Part shown: positions 52,517 through 61,911 of the stretch, one piece after another | Position numbering within the stretch: the stretch's first letter is position 1 | How the letters are laid out: each line of letters opens with the position of its first letter | NCBI GenBank assembly: GCA_036338435.1 | Contig: JAYZCG010000037.1 | Span: forward strand, 1 to 64,000 | Length of the DNA stretch: 64,000 bases | Origin: JAPYTY01 sp036338435 | GTDB lineage: Bacteria; Acidobacteriota; UBA6911; RPQK01; JADFOI01 | Direction: 5' to 3' | Position numbers and translations under genes: made by a program | Notes under the pieces: generated by a model | What the model was told of the DNA's origin: nothing | The model's database searches: none | What the model saw: the letters and a program-made list of their open reading frames with translations, nothing else

Positions 52517-53286
52517 CTGGGATATCGGCTCAGGATCCAATCAAGATCACTTCTTCATACTATTCTTGGGGGAAGGAAGCTTTGTTGTCGAAAGCTAGAA
52601 GCCTAGAGTTCTGTGGGTATTTTGCTCTGTTTGTGCTGATCTCATGTTGCGCATCTGGAACGGTGTTGCAGGCTTTGACTCTGGAGGAAATTCTTACAAA
52701 GATAGATCAGAGAGGGGCAACTCTGAGATCCATGAGCGCCTCGATCAGTCAGAGAAAATGGACAGATATTTTGGAGGAATTCGATCAAGGTGAAAGTGGT
52801 CGGTTCGATTTTCTGAAAGTTGCGGGAAAGATTTATCTGAGACGAGATATCATTAAACCTCAGAAGAATAGTCTCGTCATTGGAGATGGGAAAATATCGT
52901 TTTATCAACCCAGTATCAAACAATTACAGAGGTATGATCTCGGGCAAAGACGCGACCGGGTAGAATTTCTCCTTCTTGGATTTGGTTCCAGCAAAGAGGC
53001 CTTGCGAGAAGTCTATGACATCCAGTTGGGTGAACAAGAAATTGTCGAGGGTCGTGAAACCTATCCTTTGTCACTGAATCCCAAATCAGAACAGGTGTCC
53101 GCTCATTTTAGTCAGATTGTTCTATGGATTGACACCGAGTTGTGGGTCCCTATTCAGCAGAAACTCGTGGAGCCAACTCGGGATTATTTGTTGATTCGTT
53201 TCGATGATATTGATTTGAATCCAATGATCACAAAATCAAGGTTTGATTTGAAGATCGCTGATGATGTGCAGGTGGTTGGATCCTGA
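52513..53286 (+). CDS. LolA-like outer-membrane lipoprotein carrier protein
   Basis: 257 residues from the GTG overlapping the previous gene; a TTG about 25 codons later would give a standard signal peptide (YFALFVLISCCASGTVLQA). The mature part shows the LolA pattern: LTLEEILTKIDQRGATLRSMSA, GRFDFLKVAGKIYLRRDI, and LVIGDGKISFYQPSIKQLQRYDLG. It would carry lipoproteins through the periplasm. Confidence 0.8.
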   Translation: MTGISAQDPIKITSSYYSWGKEALLSKARSLEFCGYFALFVLISCCASGTVLQALTLEEILTKIDQRGATLRSMSASISQRKWTDILEEFDQGESGRFDFLKVAGKIYLRRDIIKPQKNSLVIGDGKISFYQPSIKQLQRYDLGQRRDRVEFLLLGFGSSKEALREVYDIQLGEQEIVEGRETYPLSLNPKSEQVSAHFSQIVLWIDTELWVPIQQKLVEPTRDYLLIRFDDIDLNPMITKSRFDLKIADDVQVVGS

Positions 53287-53381
53287 TCGTGAAGAATCCG
53301 CATAGTGTGGGATTTGAGCTTCCTGAGTCCCACTCCAGCGCAAAAAACTCTACGGTTTAGGGCAATGGGAGTTAGCGCTTG

Positions 53382-54053
53382 TCATTCCGTTTTAGAATCT
53401 GGGTGTTGAATGGCAGGTTCTGGGCTGTAGACTTCTTGTTCTTTTTCAGACTGCCGATTAGATATGACCCAGGTGGATTTTCCCGTCATGCAGGCCCGGG
53501 TATATAAAATCCTATGGATAACAGTCCAGTTTGAGAGGACGGCGATGACCCAAATAACAGGATCCATGCTGTAAAAGGAACCAATTATGAGCAGGACAAT
53601 TCTCTCAGGTCTTTCCAGAAAACCAACTTTGCATTTTGGAATTAAAGATTCAGCGCGTGCCCGTGCATAACTGGTTAGCACTGACCCCATCATTACTATG
53701 CCCACCAAAACAACATAGGTCATTCTATCTTCACGACCGTACCAGATGATCAGTCCTAAATACATGATCAGATCTGAATACCTATCCATGATCGAATCAA
53801 AGAAGGCTCCAAAACGAGTCTCGTTGTTGGTCATCCGAGCCACAATCCCATCGACCATATCAAATAGTCCGGCTATGATTAGAATAATTCCCGCGGCTGA
53901 AAAGTGACCCTGTGAAAAGGTGTAAGCCGTGACAATGCTCATCAAAAATCCCAAGAAAGTCAGATGATTGGGTGTGATCCGTAAAAAAACAAGTGCTTTG
54001 ACAATACCTCTCAGCAGGATTTCAGCACTCTCTCCAATCTTGTGGGAAATCAT
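53382..54053 (-). CDS. CDP-alcohol phosphatidyltransferase family enzyme
   Basis: 223 residues, about six helices. The catalytic signature DG-x2-AR-x8-G-x3-D-x3-D is intact: FDMVDGIVARMTNNETRFGA, then FDSIMD. It resembles phosphatidylglycerophosphate or phosphatidylinositol-phosphate synthases; the acceptor alcohol cannot be told from sequence alone. It lies directly after the Mla genes on the same strand, separated by 13 bases, suggesting a link to phospholipid supply and transport. The C-terminal 35 residues are polar and variable. Confidence 0.88.
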   Translation of the reverse strand: MISHKIGESAEILLRGIVKALVFLRITPNHLTFLGFLMSIVTAYTFSQGHFSAAGIILIIAGLFDMVDGIVARMTNNETRFGAFFDSIMDRYSDLIMYLGLIIWYGREDRMTYVVLVGIVMMGSVLTSYARARAESLIPKCKVGFLERPERIVLLIIGSFYSMDPVIWVIAVLSNWTVIHRILYTRACMTGKSTWVISNRQSEKEQEVYSPEPAIQHPDSKTE

Positions 54054-54066
54054 AAGATGATAAGTT

Positions 54067-55476
54067 CTAGAAGAGCTCTAATTTAATGGTTAAGAATTCT
54101 TTTGGGTTTTCCCGAAAATCATAGAGTAGCTTAAGCATTTCAGCTGAGACTGCATTGAGATTCTGGTAGAGTTGCTCGTCGTTGGCTAAGCGCCCCAAAG
54201 TACCTTTACCTTGCTGCATATTTTCGACAAGTACTGCAATTTGATCAAGTGATTGGCTCAGATTTTGGTACAGTTGGTCATCCTTTGCCAATTTCCCCAA
54301 GGTTCCCTTACCTTCTTCGATGCGCTGAGTGATGGTTACAATATTCTCCACCAGATTGTCACTCTTGTCATATATGGAGGAATCGTTGACCAATTTACCC
54401 AAGGTTCCCTCGCTTTGATCAATTTGGACCAGGATATCTCGCAAACGGCCTGTTGATTCGCTGATTTCATCATAAACTTCGTGTTTCTGGATTAATTGGG
54501 CAAGGGTTCCCTCTCCTTCTTTGAAGTCGCGAACCAACTGTGTAGTTTGTTCCACTGTTTGAATAGCACTCACTAGTGCCCGATTTAAATTGTCATAGAA
54601 TGCAGAGTCATTGAAGAAGGTTCCTACCGAACCTTGACCCTCAGCTAGAGGCTGAAAAATCTGGGTTAGTTTGTCGGAAAGGCCAGACAGGTTTGCTAGG
54701 ACGTCGTCTGCTCCCGTTATGATCTCCTGGAAACCAGGTTGGCTGGTTCCGGTGATTAAAACAACCTCACGTACTGTAGTACCTATTAATCCTTCAATGG
54801 TTTCTTCAACTACGATGGGCGGACCATCACTTCTTCCCAGAGATATCTCAATGTATTTATCTCCGAGCAGGCCAATGGATCCGAGAGAGATATGACTATC
54901 TTTTTTGATCCAATCACGATACTCAGATCTAATTTCAGCCGACACAATAATATTTTGGAGGTTGGAGCGATCCTTTATAATTTCTTCGCGTATACTTCCC
55001 AAGTTACCTTTTTGGCGTCTAAGTTGTCGCTCGAGTTCCTCGACTTTGTCCTTGGCAATTCTAGTTGGGTGAGTCTTATCTCCCTGCTCTTGTAGAACTT
55101 GAGCATATTCTTGTTGTGCCTGGATCAGGAGCTCTTCACTTGCCGGAATTTCCATCTCCAGTTCTTGTATTTGCTGAGTTTTGAGATCAATTTGTTCGAG
55201 AAGTATTTGGTTGGATTGAATATCGGGGATTTCGCTATTCCGAGAAATCTGAACATCGACGACATTGCCCACTTCGACGCCTGCCAGCAACACAATATCA
55301 CCGGGTTTTAATCCCGAGACGTTGTTCAAGTAGGTTTTAGCGTAAAACGTGTCCTCCAGTAGGCCCACCTGTGTTCCAATGGTAAAGATAGCGGTGCCTA
55401 AAATAATACAGGTGACCAAGATGAAGATTCCCACCTTGAGTTCTGAAAAATTTGGTCTACTATCTTGTGAGTTCAT
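54067..55476 (-). CDS. mlaD: MlaD-like MCE-domain protein with inserted coiled-coil
   Basis: 469 residues: N-terminal anchor helix (about 14-34), then an MCE domain whose first part (VSGLKPGDIVLLAGVEVGNVVDVQI, 53-77) is separated from its second part (IIVSAEIRSEY ... GLLGDKYIEISLG, 176-214). The roughly 95-residue Glu/Gln-rich insertion between them looks like a coiled-coil hairpin. The C-terminal half has five repeats of about 35-50 residues around GTLGKL-ND-x-YDN. MCE proteins form hexameric tunnels moving phospholipids between membranes. The start overlaps the mlaF stop (ATGA). Confidence 0.9.
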   Translation of the reverse strand: MNSQDSRPNFSELKVGIFILVTCIILGTAIFTIGTQVGLLEDTFYAKTYLNNVSGLKPGDIVLLAGVEVGNVVDVQISRNSEIPDIQSNQILLEQIDLKTQQIQELEMEIPASEELLIQAQQEYAQVLQEQGDKTHPTRIAKDKVEELERQLRRQKGNLGSIREEIIKDRSNLQNIIVSAEIRSEYRDWIKKDSHISLGSIGLLGDKYIEISLGRSDGPPIVVEETIEGLIGTTVREVVLITGTSQPGFQEIITGADDVLANLSGLSDKLTQIFQPLAEGQGSVGTFFNDSAFYDNLNRALVSAIQTVEQTTQLVRDFKEGEGTLAQLIQKHEVYDEISESTGRLRDILVQIDQSEGTLGKLVNDSSIYDKSDNLVENIVTITQRIEEGKGTLGKLAKDDQLYQNLSQSLDQIAVLVENMQQGKGTLGRLANDEQLYQNLNAVSAEMLKLLYDFRENPKEFLTIKLELF

Positions 55477-56318
55477 TGGTTCACCTCACCGTTTGACCCT
55501 TCATCTGGGTAGAAGGTCCATGACAGGAAATCCTGAATATATGAATCTTCTGAATTTTGAAGCATTTCATTGTTCCCCTCAAAAACCGTAGCGCCATCTT
55601 TCAACATCACAAAACGAGTATTTGAGGGACGAAAATCTTTGTCATTATCAGTTCTAAAGACTACCTCCCGATCAGCTTGGAGATCTGCAGATTCCCTGGC
55701 CAGTGTGATGGCCATGTGCAAGTCATGTGTAACAACAATGGAAGAAACATCCTCTAGATCACGAAGCTTCATGATTAGTTCGCAAATGGTGCGGCTCGTA
55801 ATGGGATCTAGTCCGGCCGTAGGAGCATCATAGAGCAGAATGGGAGGATTTTCCACTAGAGCTCGTGCAATTCCTACCCGCTGAATCATTCCCCCAGAAA
55901 GTTCGGAAGGGAATTTGTCGATTGCATTTTCCAGTCCTATGAATCCAAGCAATCGGTGCACTGTGTCATCTATGTCCTTCTCCCCGTATGTTGCACTTTC
56001 TCGCATGCGGTAGGAGACGTTCTCACCTACTGTCAAGGAATCAAACAGTGCTCCCTCCTGGAAAATAATGCCGATGGTTTTGCGGATGTCCATTAACTCC
56101 AATTCTGACAGACTGGTTATCTCTTTGTCTCCAACAAACACTCGGCCTGAGTCTGGTTTAATCAAACCCAAGACCATCCGGAGAAGAGTTGTTTTTCCTG
56201 AGCCTCCTTTCCCCAGCACAACCTTTGTTTCACCAGACTGTACGTCTAAGTTGAAGTCCTTGAACACCACACGTTCACCAAAGGATTTGTACACGTGCTC
56301 AAAGCGGATGACACTCAT
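55473..56318 (-). CDS. mlaF: Phospholipid ABC transporter ATP-binding protein, MlaF-like
   Basis: 281 residues. Motifs: Walker A GKGGSGKTT, signature LSGGMIQRVGIARAL, the Walker B variant ILLYDAPTAGLDPIT (Ala for Glu at the usual catalytic position), and H-loop VVTHDLHMA. An insertion of about 25 residues (QADREVVFRTDNDKDF) follows the H-loop. The Glu-to-Ala change in DEPT to DAPT may lower ATPase activity. It follows mlaE directly and overlaps mlaD by four bases. Confidence 0.92.
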   Translation of the reverse strand: MSVIRFEHVYKSFGERVVFKDFNLDVQSGETKVVLGKGGSGKTTLLRMVLGLIKPDSGRVFVGDKEITSLSELELMDIRKTIGIIFQEGALFDSLTVGENVSYRMRESATYGEKDIDDTVHRLLGFIGLENAIDKFPSELSGGMIQRVGIARALVENPPILLYDAPTAGLDPITSRTICELIMKLRDLEDVSSIVVTHDLHMAITLARESADLQADREVVFRTDNDKDFRPSNTRFVMLKDGATVFEGNNEMLQNSEDSYIQDFLSWTFYPDEGSNGEVNQ

Positions 56319-57074
56319 TTATCTAAGCTCCATCATTAGTCTGCTGATAAAAAAATCTGTGATGATCACGAGTACAGAGGAGATCACCACTGCTCGAGTC
56401 GTGGATCGACCCACTCCACGAGTACCCCCAACCGTGTACAAGCCATGGTAGCAGCCAATAATTCCAATGATAAATCCGAAAGCCAATGGTTTCAGCAGTC
56501 CCTCAAGGGCATCATTGTAGGTCAACGAGCGTAGGGCAATACTCCAGTATAGAGAAGTATTGAGATGCAATGTGTAGAGGGACACAAGCCACCCTCCAAT
56601 CAACCCAAAAAGATCAGCCACCACTGTGAGCAATGGGACCATCATGGTAGTGGCAATCAGTCGTGGAGCTACAAGTTTTTTGATAGGATCAGTCCCTAAA
56701 GCCCTCATGGCATCAACCTGGTGGGTAACGACCATGGAGCCTAGTTGAGACGCAATGCCTGAACCTACACGACCGGCAAGCATCAATCCTGTTACGACCG
56801 GTCCTAGCTCTCGGATTAAAGACAAAGAAACCAACTGTCCTGTAAGATTAATGGCTCCAAATGACTTCAGTGATTTTGCAGACTGGAGCGATAGGACTCC
56901 CCCGGTGAAATAACCTGTCAGCATGATGATAAGTATAGAACCGATACCGATCACCTCCATCTGTCTCAGGATGTCATCAAAGTAACGGGGCTTTCGTCCC
57001 AGACTGGTCACAGCGCGATATGATAGGAGGGTAACTTCCTGGATTTCCCTCAGTGCTTGGTATAATAATCTCAT
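56319..57074 (-). CDS. mlaE: Phospholipid ABC transporter permease, MlaE-like
   Basis: 251 residues, five to six helices, MlaE/YrbE family. The conserved block ELGPVVTGLMLAGRVGSGIA, then MRALGTDPIKKLVAPR, and GGTRGVGRSTTRAVV identify it. First gene of a minus-strand mlaE-F-D operon. The start codon lies ten bases from a -10 hexamer. Confidence 0.95.
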   Translation of the reverse strand: MRLLYQALREIQEVTLLSYRAVTSLGRKPRYFDDILRQMEVIGIGSILIIMLTGYFTGGVLSLQSAKSLKSFGAINLTGQLVSLSLIRELGPVVTGLMLAGRVGSGIASQLGSMVVTHQVDAMRALGTDPIKKLVAPRLIATTMMVPLLTVVADLFGLIGGWLVSLYTLHLNTSLYWSIALRSLTYNDALEGLLKPLAFGFIIGIIGCYHGLYTVGGTRGVGRSTTRAVVISSVLVIITDFFISRLMMELR

Positions 57075-57084
57075 CTACCCTAGT

Positions 57085-57114
57085 ATTGTAGACTGATGGG
57101 GAAAACGGGCTCAA
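57085..57114 (-). promoter_or_regulatory. mlaE promoter, near-leaderless
   Basis: On the minus strand TTGAGC (57114-57109), an 18-base spacer and TACAAT (57090-57085), then ten bases to the mlaE ATG. Transcription would start only a few bases before the coding region. Confidence 0.45.
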
Positions 57115-57174
57115 CTATTCAAGTAAGATAGTGCTAAACTAAATCTTTCAACTTTGAGCTAATAGGCGGACAAA

Positions 57175-58344
57175 ATGCTTCGATTTTTTACATCCGGGGA
57201 GTCACATGGCCAGGCACTTGTTTCTATTGTAGAGGGATTTCCGGCCAACGTATCACTAGACGTGGGCTTTATTAACGCTGAATTGAAGCGCAGAATGGGA
57301 GGATACGGGCGAGGGGCCCGGATGAAAATTGAGAGTGATGAGATTGAGATTTTAGCTGGAGTCAGACACGGTTACACACTCGGATCTCCTATTGCATTTG
57401 TAATTCGCAACCGCGACTGGGTGAACTGGATAGGGACCATGTCGTCAGAGCCAGATCCCGAAGGGGCTAAGAAACGCCGTGTCACCCGTCCTCGCCCAGG
57501 TCATGCAGATTTAGTAGGGACCCAAAAGTACCAGTTTAAGGATATGAGAAATGTCTTGGAACGTTCCAGTGCTAGGGAGACTACTTCCCGTGTAGGGGTG
57601 GGGGCCTTGTGTAAACTTTTATTGAAGGAACTTGGAATAGTCGTTTACAGTCATACCATTAGCATCAAGGCAGTACATCTTTCTGACGAGGGGCTGGAGA
57701 AGGTATCCAAGGACTCAATCCCACAAATCGAATCTTCCGAGATGCGTTGTGTGGATCCCTCTCTGGATGAAGAAATGAAAAGAGCGGTTGATCAGGCTAT
57801 TGAGAAGGGCGAAACGGTGGGAGGAACTTTTGAAATAAGGGTTATAGGAGTGCCCCCAGGTGTTGGAAGTTATGTTCACTGGGATCGAAAACTGGATGGG
57901 CAACTTGCCCAGGCCATCATGTCGATTAATGCAATAAAGGGAGTTGATGTGGGTAGCGGGTTAGAAGCAGACCCATATGGAAGTCAGTTCCACGATGAAA
58001 TTTTTTATGATGGGAAAGCTCGACAATTTTATCGAAAGACGAACCATGCGGGAGGGATCGAAGGAGGAACCTCGAACGGTGAAGAAATAATTGTTCGAGG
58101 CACTGTTAAGCCAATTCCCACATTGCGTAAGCCTTTGATGTCTGTTGACTTTGAGAGTAAGGAACCCTTTGAAGCACAGTATGAGCGTTCCGACACCTGT
58201 ATTGTTCCGGCTGCAGGAGTCGTTGGAGAGGCTATGGTTAGTATCGTTTTGGCACAGGCTATCCAGGAGAAGTTTGGAGGAGATACCATCCAAGAAATCC
58301 AGACAAATCTCACGAGCTATCGTAATACCCTGCGGGAAATGTAG
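57175..58344 (+). CDS. aroC: Chorismate synthase
   Basis: 389 residues. FMN-dependent last step of the shikimate pathway. Motifs: FTSGESHGQALVSIVEGFP, RRMGGYGRGARMKIE, RPRPGHADLVGTQKY, ERSSARETTSRVGVGAL, and GGIEGGTSNGE. ATG at 57175 with AGGCGG upstream. First of a plus-strand run with def, fmt and rsmB. Confidence 0.97.
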   Translation: MLRFFTSGESHGQALVSIVEGFPANVSLDVGFINAELKRRMGGYGRGARMKIESDEIEILAGVRHGYTLGSPIAFVIRNRDWVNWIGTMSSEPDPEGAKKRRVTRPRPGHADLVGTQKYQFKDMRNVLERSSARETTSRVGVGALCKLLLKELGIVVYSHTISIKAVHLSDEGLEKVSKDSIPQIESSEMRCVDPSLDEEMKRAVDQAIEKGETVGGTFEIRVIGVPPGVGSYVHWDRKLDGQLAQAIMSINAIKGVDVGSGLEADPYGSQFHDEIFYDGKARQFYRKTNHAGGIEGGTSNGEEIIVRGTVKPIPTLRKPLMSVDFESKEPFEAQYERSDTCIVPAAGVVGEAMVSIVLAQAIQEKFGGDTIQEIQTNLTSYRNTLREM

Positions 58345-58352
58345 AAGTCTAA

Positions 58353-58862
58353 ATGATTCGTACCATCCTTAAATACGGAGCCCCCGAACTTGGCACTGAA
58401 AGTCGTCCCATTACCCAGGTCAACAATGAAGTCAAGGCCCTGGCGAAGGACATGTTGGAAACGATGTATGCAGCTCCGGGCGTTGGTCTCGCAGCGCCTC
58501 AGGTAGGAGTTAATGTTCGTTTGATTGTTGTTGATATCTCAGGAGGAGAGGAGAAAGGCCATCAGGTCGTTCTCATGAACCCAGAAATTATCAAGCAGGA
58601 GGGGAGTCAAGAAGGGGAAGAGGGATGTCTAAGTATTCCTGGATTTACTGCGGTGATTGAGCGTCCTAGCAGTGTAGTCGTTTCGGCTCAGGATCTTGAA
58701 GGAAATCCGCGCGAAATAGAAGCTGATGGGCTTTTGGCACGTGTTTTGTGTCATGAAGTAGATCACCTGAATGGCATTCTTTACCTGGATCTTATATCGA
58801 AATTGAAGCGAGATCTGATTAAAAGAAAAATCAAAAAACTTATTCGTGCTGGGGAGTGGTAA
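58353..58862 (+). CDS. def: Peptide deformylase
   Basis: 169 residues. Removes the formyl group from nascent proteins. The three motifs are intact: GVGLAAPQVG, EGCLSIPG and HEVDHLNGILY, which hold the metal ligands Cys, His, His and the catalytic Glu/Asp-type position (HEVDH in place of the more common HExDH variant HELDH). The stop overlaps the fmt start (TAATG). Confidence 0.97.
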   Translation: MIRTILKYGAPELGTESRPITQVNNEVKALAKDMLETMYAAPGVGLAAPQVGVNVRLIVVDISGGEEKGHQVVLMNPEIIKQEGSQEGEEGCLSIPGFTAVIERPSSVVVSAQDLEGNPREIEADGLLARVLCHEVDHLNGILYLDLISKLKRDLIKRKIKKLIRAGEW

Positions 58863-59821
58863 TGCGTGTGGTGTTCCTGGGGACACCAGGTTTCGCTGTT
58901 CCTTCTCTTCGTGCACTGCACAGCTGCACTGAGCCTGTCTGTGAACTAGTGGGTGTTGTCACTCAGCCTGATCGTCCTGCGGGACGGGGACAGAAGCTAA
59001 CTCCCTCACCCGTGAAGATGCTGGCGACAGAATATGGCATACCTGTTTTCCAGCCTGAGTGTCTGCGCAGCGGTGATGTCGCACAGAAATTTGTAGAACA
59101 AGTCAATCCTCACTTAATGATCGTGGTCGCCTTTGGTCAGATCTTAGAGCCTGAGTTGTTTAGTTATCCTCCATTAGGAACTCTGAACGTTCATGCTTCT
59201 CTACTTCCTAAGTATCGGGGTGCTGCCCCGGTCGTTCATGCTCTCTTAAATGGAGAGCATGAAACCGGCGTCACGATCATGAAAATTAACGAAGGCATGG
59301 ATACCGGAGCAATCCTGTCCCAGTCTACGGTAAAAGTGGGAAGTGACACCAACGCTGCAGAACTGGAAAAAGTTTTGGCGCATCAGGGAGCTGAATTGTT
59401 AATACAAACTATTTCGGGCTATGCAACTGGGGAAATCAACCCTGTTTTTCAGAACAGTGAACAAGTAACGTATGCCCCTCGAATTGGAAAAGGAGATGTT
59501 CGGATTGATTGGAGTTGGGATTCCTTGCAAATTCACAACAGGGTTAGAGCCCTGAATCCACGCCCAGTGGCAACTACAAACTTCCGTGGTAAGACGGTCA
59601 AGATTTGGCGAACGTCGATGGTCCAGGAGAAAGTAAAGGACCTTGATGGATGTCACTCTCCGGGGGTTATCTTGAGTCTTGACCGCCAGAAGCTACTTGT
59701 GGCTTGTGGTGGAGGGTGTTGTGTGTTGATTGAGGAACTCCAAATGCCAAATCGGAGACGTATTTCTGCTGGTGAATTTATTAATGGGATGACGCCTGAG
59801 GTAGGGGAGGCCTTTACTTGA
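58862..59821 (+). CDS. fmt: Methionyl-tRNA formyltransferase
   Basis: 319 residues. Adds formyl to initiator Met-tRNA, the counterpart to def. Conserved: RVVFLGTPGFAVPSLRAL, the folate-site stretch NVHASLLPKYRGAAPV-ALLNGE, and TGVTIMKINEGMDTG. The ATG overlapping the def stop is taken; a GTG two codons earlier is possible. It overlaps rsmB by four bases. Confidence 0.97.
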   Translation: MRVVFLGTPGFAVPSLRALHSCTEPVCELVGVVTQPDRPAGRGQKLTPSPVKMLATEYGIPVFQPECLRSGDVAQKFVEQVNPHLMIVVAFGQILEPELFSYPPLGTLNVHASLLPKYRGAAPVVHALLNGEHETGVTIMKINEGMDTGAILSQSTVKVGSDTNAAELEKVLAHQGAELLIQTISGYATGEINPVFQNSEQVTYAPRIGKGDVRIDWSWDSLQIHNRVRALNPRPVATTNFRGKTVKIWRTSMVQEKVKDLDGCHSPGVILSLDRQKLLVACGGGCCVLIEELQMPNRRRISAGEFINGMTPEVGEAFT

Positions 59822-61092
59822 AAAGTACCCCCCGCTCTCTCGCTGTAGGTTTCTTGACTGATCTTTTCAACGATCACAGGCATCTTGATTCTCTAAGCCA
59901 AAACACTGAATTCCTAGATTTTGATTCGCGCGATCGTCGTTTTGTAACCGAATTAGTCTACGGAGTGTTGAGAAATCTCAAACTACTGGATCATTACCTG
60001 GAAAGCTTGTCACACACAACATTAAAAGAATTGGACGCGACCGTACTGTGGATATTAAGGGTGGCTCTGTATCAAATAGAGTTTCTGCGCACTCCAAATC
60101 ATGCTGTAGTGAATGAGGCTGTTGAGACATGTCGCCGATTCCGCAAGGCATCTGCCCATAGCTTTGTGAACGCAATTTTGAGAGGCTTCTTACGTGAGAG
60201 AATCCCACTCCCAAAAGGTGAGTCTAGTAGTGATTTAGCAGTGCGTTTCAGTCATCCTGAATGGCTCGTCAAGCGATTTTTAAACCGATATGGCATCAAG
60301 CAAACCATAGCTTTACTCAAGCGGAACAATCAGCCGCCTTCATCAGTACATTGGGTCAACGTCTTCATGACTGATTTGCCGTCTCTTTGCAAGGAGCTTG
60401 AAGAAGACCAGATTACCTACGAGGTACATTCCTATTTACCTAACTGTATAAGTATCCAATCCTCGGGGTTTGTCGAACATCCAGCTTATCAGGAGGGACG
60501 ATGTTTCCGTATGGATGCAGCCAGTCAGGAGGTGGCCTACCTAGAAAATCTAACTAATCGGAAGGTGCTGGGGGATTTCTGCTGTGCCCCAGGGGGTAAG
60601 TCCTTTCTGATCGCTTCCCAGATGGAGGATGGGGCCAAGTTATTTTGTTGTGAGGTGAATTTTTCACGTCTCCTGGAGACGGACAATCGAGCGCAATTTC
60701 TCAATGTCCCTAATCTGAATCTGATCAATGCGGATCTCAGCGTTCACCCCCCTTTTAAGGAGATATTTGATTTTGTCCTTTTGGATGTCCCTTGTAGTGG
60801 GATTGGTACGTTACGTTCCAATCCTGACATTCGGTGGAAAATTCTTGAAAAGGACCTGAATCGATTCCATGACTTGCAGGTGTCTATACTCCAGAATGGG
60901 TTTTCCTCTATCCGTCCTGGTGGACAACTTACCTATTCCACCTGTTCGACTGAGCCTGAGGAAAACGAATGTGTTATTGAGGAATTCCTGGCCCACGAGA
61001 AAAGAGCGTTAGCAATCGGAGAGTTTCATCGAACTTTTCCAGAGCCGCACCTGGGAGATTGTTTCTTTGCAGCACGTATTAGACACATATGA
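59818..61092 (+). CDS. rsmB: 16S rRNA (cytosine-967-C5) methyltransferase
   Basis: 424 residues. An N-terminal NusB-like RNA-binding domain (about 1-140, with DRRFVTELVYGVLR and PNHAVVNEAV) is followed by a SAM methyltransferase domain: FRMDAASQEVAYL, SAM site FCCAPGGKSFLIA, catalytic-loop DVPCSGIGTLRSNPDIRW and second active cysteine in STCSTEPEENE. The start is a TTG at 59818 that overlaps the fmt stop. Confidence 0.95.
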   Translation: MKSTPRSLAVGFLTDLFNDHRHLDSLSQNTEFLDFDSRDRRFVTELVYGVLRNLKLLDHYLESLSHTTLKELDATVLWILRVALYQIEFLRTPNHAVVNEAVETCRRFRKASAHSFVNAILRGFLRERIPLPKGESSSDLAVRFSHPEWLVKRFLNRYGIKQTIALLKRNNQPPSSVHWVNVFMTDLPSLCKELEEDQITYEVHSYLPNCISIQSSGFVEHPAYQEGRCFRMDAASQEVAYLENLTNRKVLGDFCCAPGGKSFLIASQMEDGAKLFCCEVNFSRLLETDNRAQFLNVPNLNLINADLSVHPPFKEIFDFVLLDVPCSGIGTLRSNPDIRWKILEKDLNRFHDLQVSILQNGFSSIRPGGQLTYSTCSTEPEENECVIEEFLAHEKRALAIGEFHRTFPEPHLGDCFFAARIRHI

Positions 61093-61167
61093 AACTAATT
61101 TGCTAGATTAACTCTGTGCGGTACTGCATTTTAAATGTTAGATCGATGATGTAAGGGGTTAAGTATT

Positions 61168-61911
61168 TTGATACTCAAGGCAAGTAACAATTTCCAGGAG
61201 CGACTGTTGCATGCAGGTAAGTTAATGGTTTTGTTTGGGATTCTTGTTGCTGTAGGGCTTTTTAGTGCCTATGTGGGAATGCGCATTGCCGTGCGGGGTA
61301 CAGAAGTTCAAGTGCCTGCCGTTTTGGGACAGTCAGTGGGAGAGGCAGGTCAGTTGTTAAAAGAGGTACACTTGCAAAATGAGGTTATCGGAGAGCGATT
61401 TGACCCTGAGTTTCCAAAGGGAACCATTATTTCCCAGCATCCGCAACCGGGGGGGAGAATGAAGGCTCAGGGTAGGGTCCAACTGATTATTAGTTTGGGT
61501 AAGAAAACAAATCCAGTACCTGATCTGACGGGGGCTTCTTTGCGGGTGGCACGTTTGCTTGCAAGACAGGCTGGATTTGAGTTCGGTAACATTAGTGAGA
61601 TCTCTGCTGTGGGGGTCGAAGCGGATCATATTGTTGAGCAATTTCCACCTCCTCAGTCAAGAGATTTTCTGAGTCCTAGGATTGACATCCTGGTCAGCAA
61701 AGGAGATTTGTCTCGTTATGTGATGCCTGATGTGGTGGGGCAGAGTATGAACAAAGTATTACCTTTTTTTAAGAGTAACAAGTTTGCGTTGGAAAATATC
61801 CGATATGTTTCGCTTGCCAATGTTTCTGCTGGGCTAGTCATTAAGCAATTTCCGGAACCTGGCTACCTTTTGATGGGCAAAGATTCGATTAATCTGGAGG
61901 TGTCGCGCTGA
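61168..61911 (+). CDS. Membrane-anchored PASTA-domain protein
   Basis: 247 residues: one N-terminal transmembrane helix (about residues 18-38) and three PASTA domains (PAVLGQSVGEAGQLL; PDLTGASLRVARLLARQAG; PDVVGQSMNKVLPFF). No kinase or transpeptidase domain is attached, unlike most PASTA proteins. PASTA domains bind peptidoglycan fragments. The start is a TTG at 61168 preceded by AAGGGG; an ATG lies 18 codons later. The stop overlaps rpe by one base. Confidence 0.85.
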   Translation: MILKASNNFQERLLHAGKLMVLFGILVAVGLFSAYVGMRIAVRGTEVQVPAVLGQSVGEAGQLLKEVHLQNEVIGERFDPEFPKGTIISQHPQPGGRMKAQGRVQLIISLGKKTNPVPDLTGASLRVARLLARQAGFEFGNISEISAVGVEADHIVEQFPPPQSRDFLSPRIDILVSKGDLSRYVMPDVVGQSMNKVLPFFKSNKFALENIRYVSLANVSAGLVIKQFPEPGYLLMGKDSINLEVSR

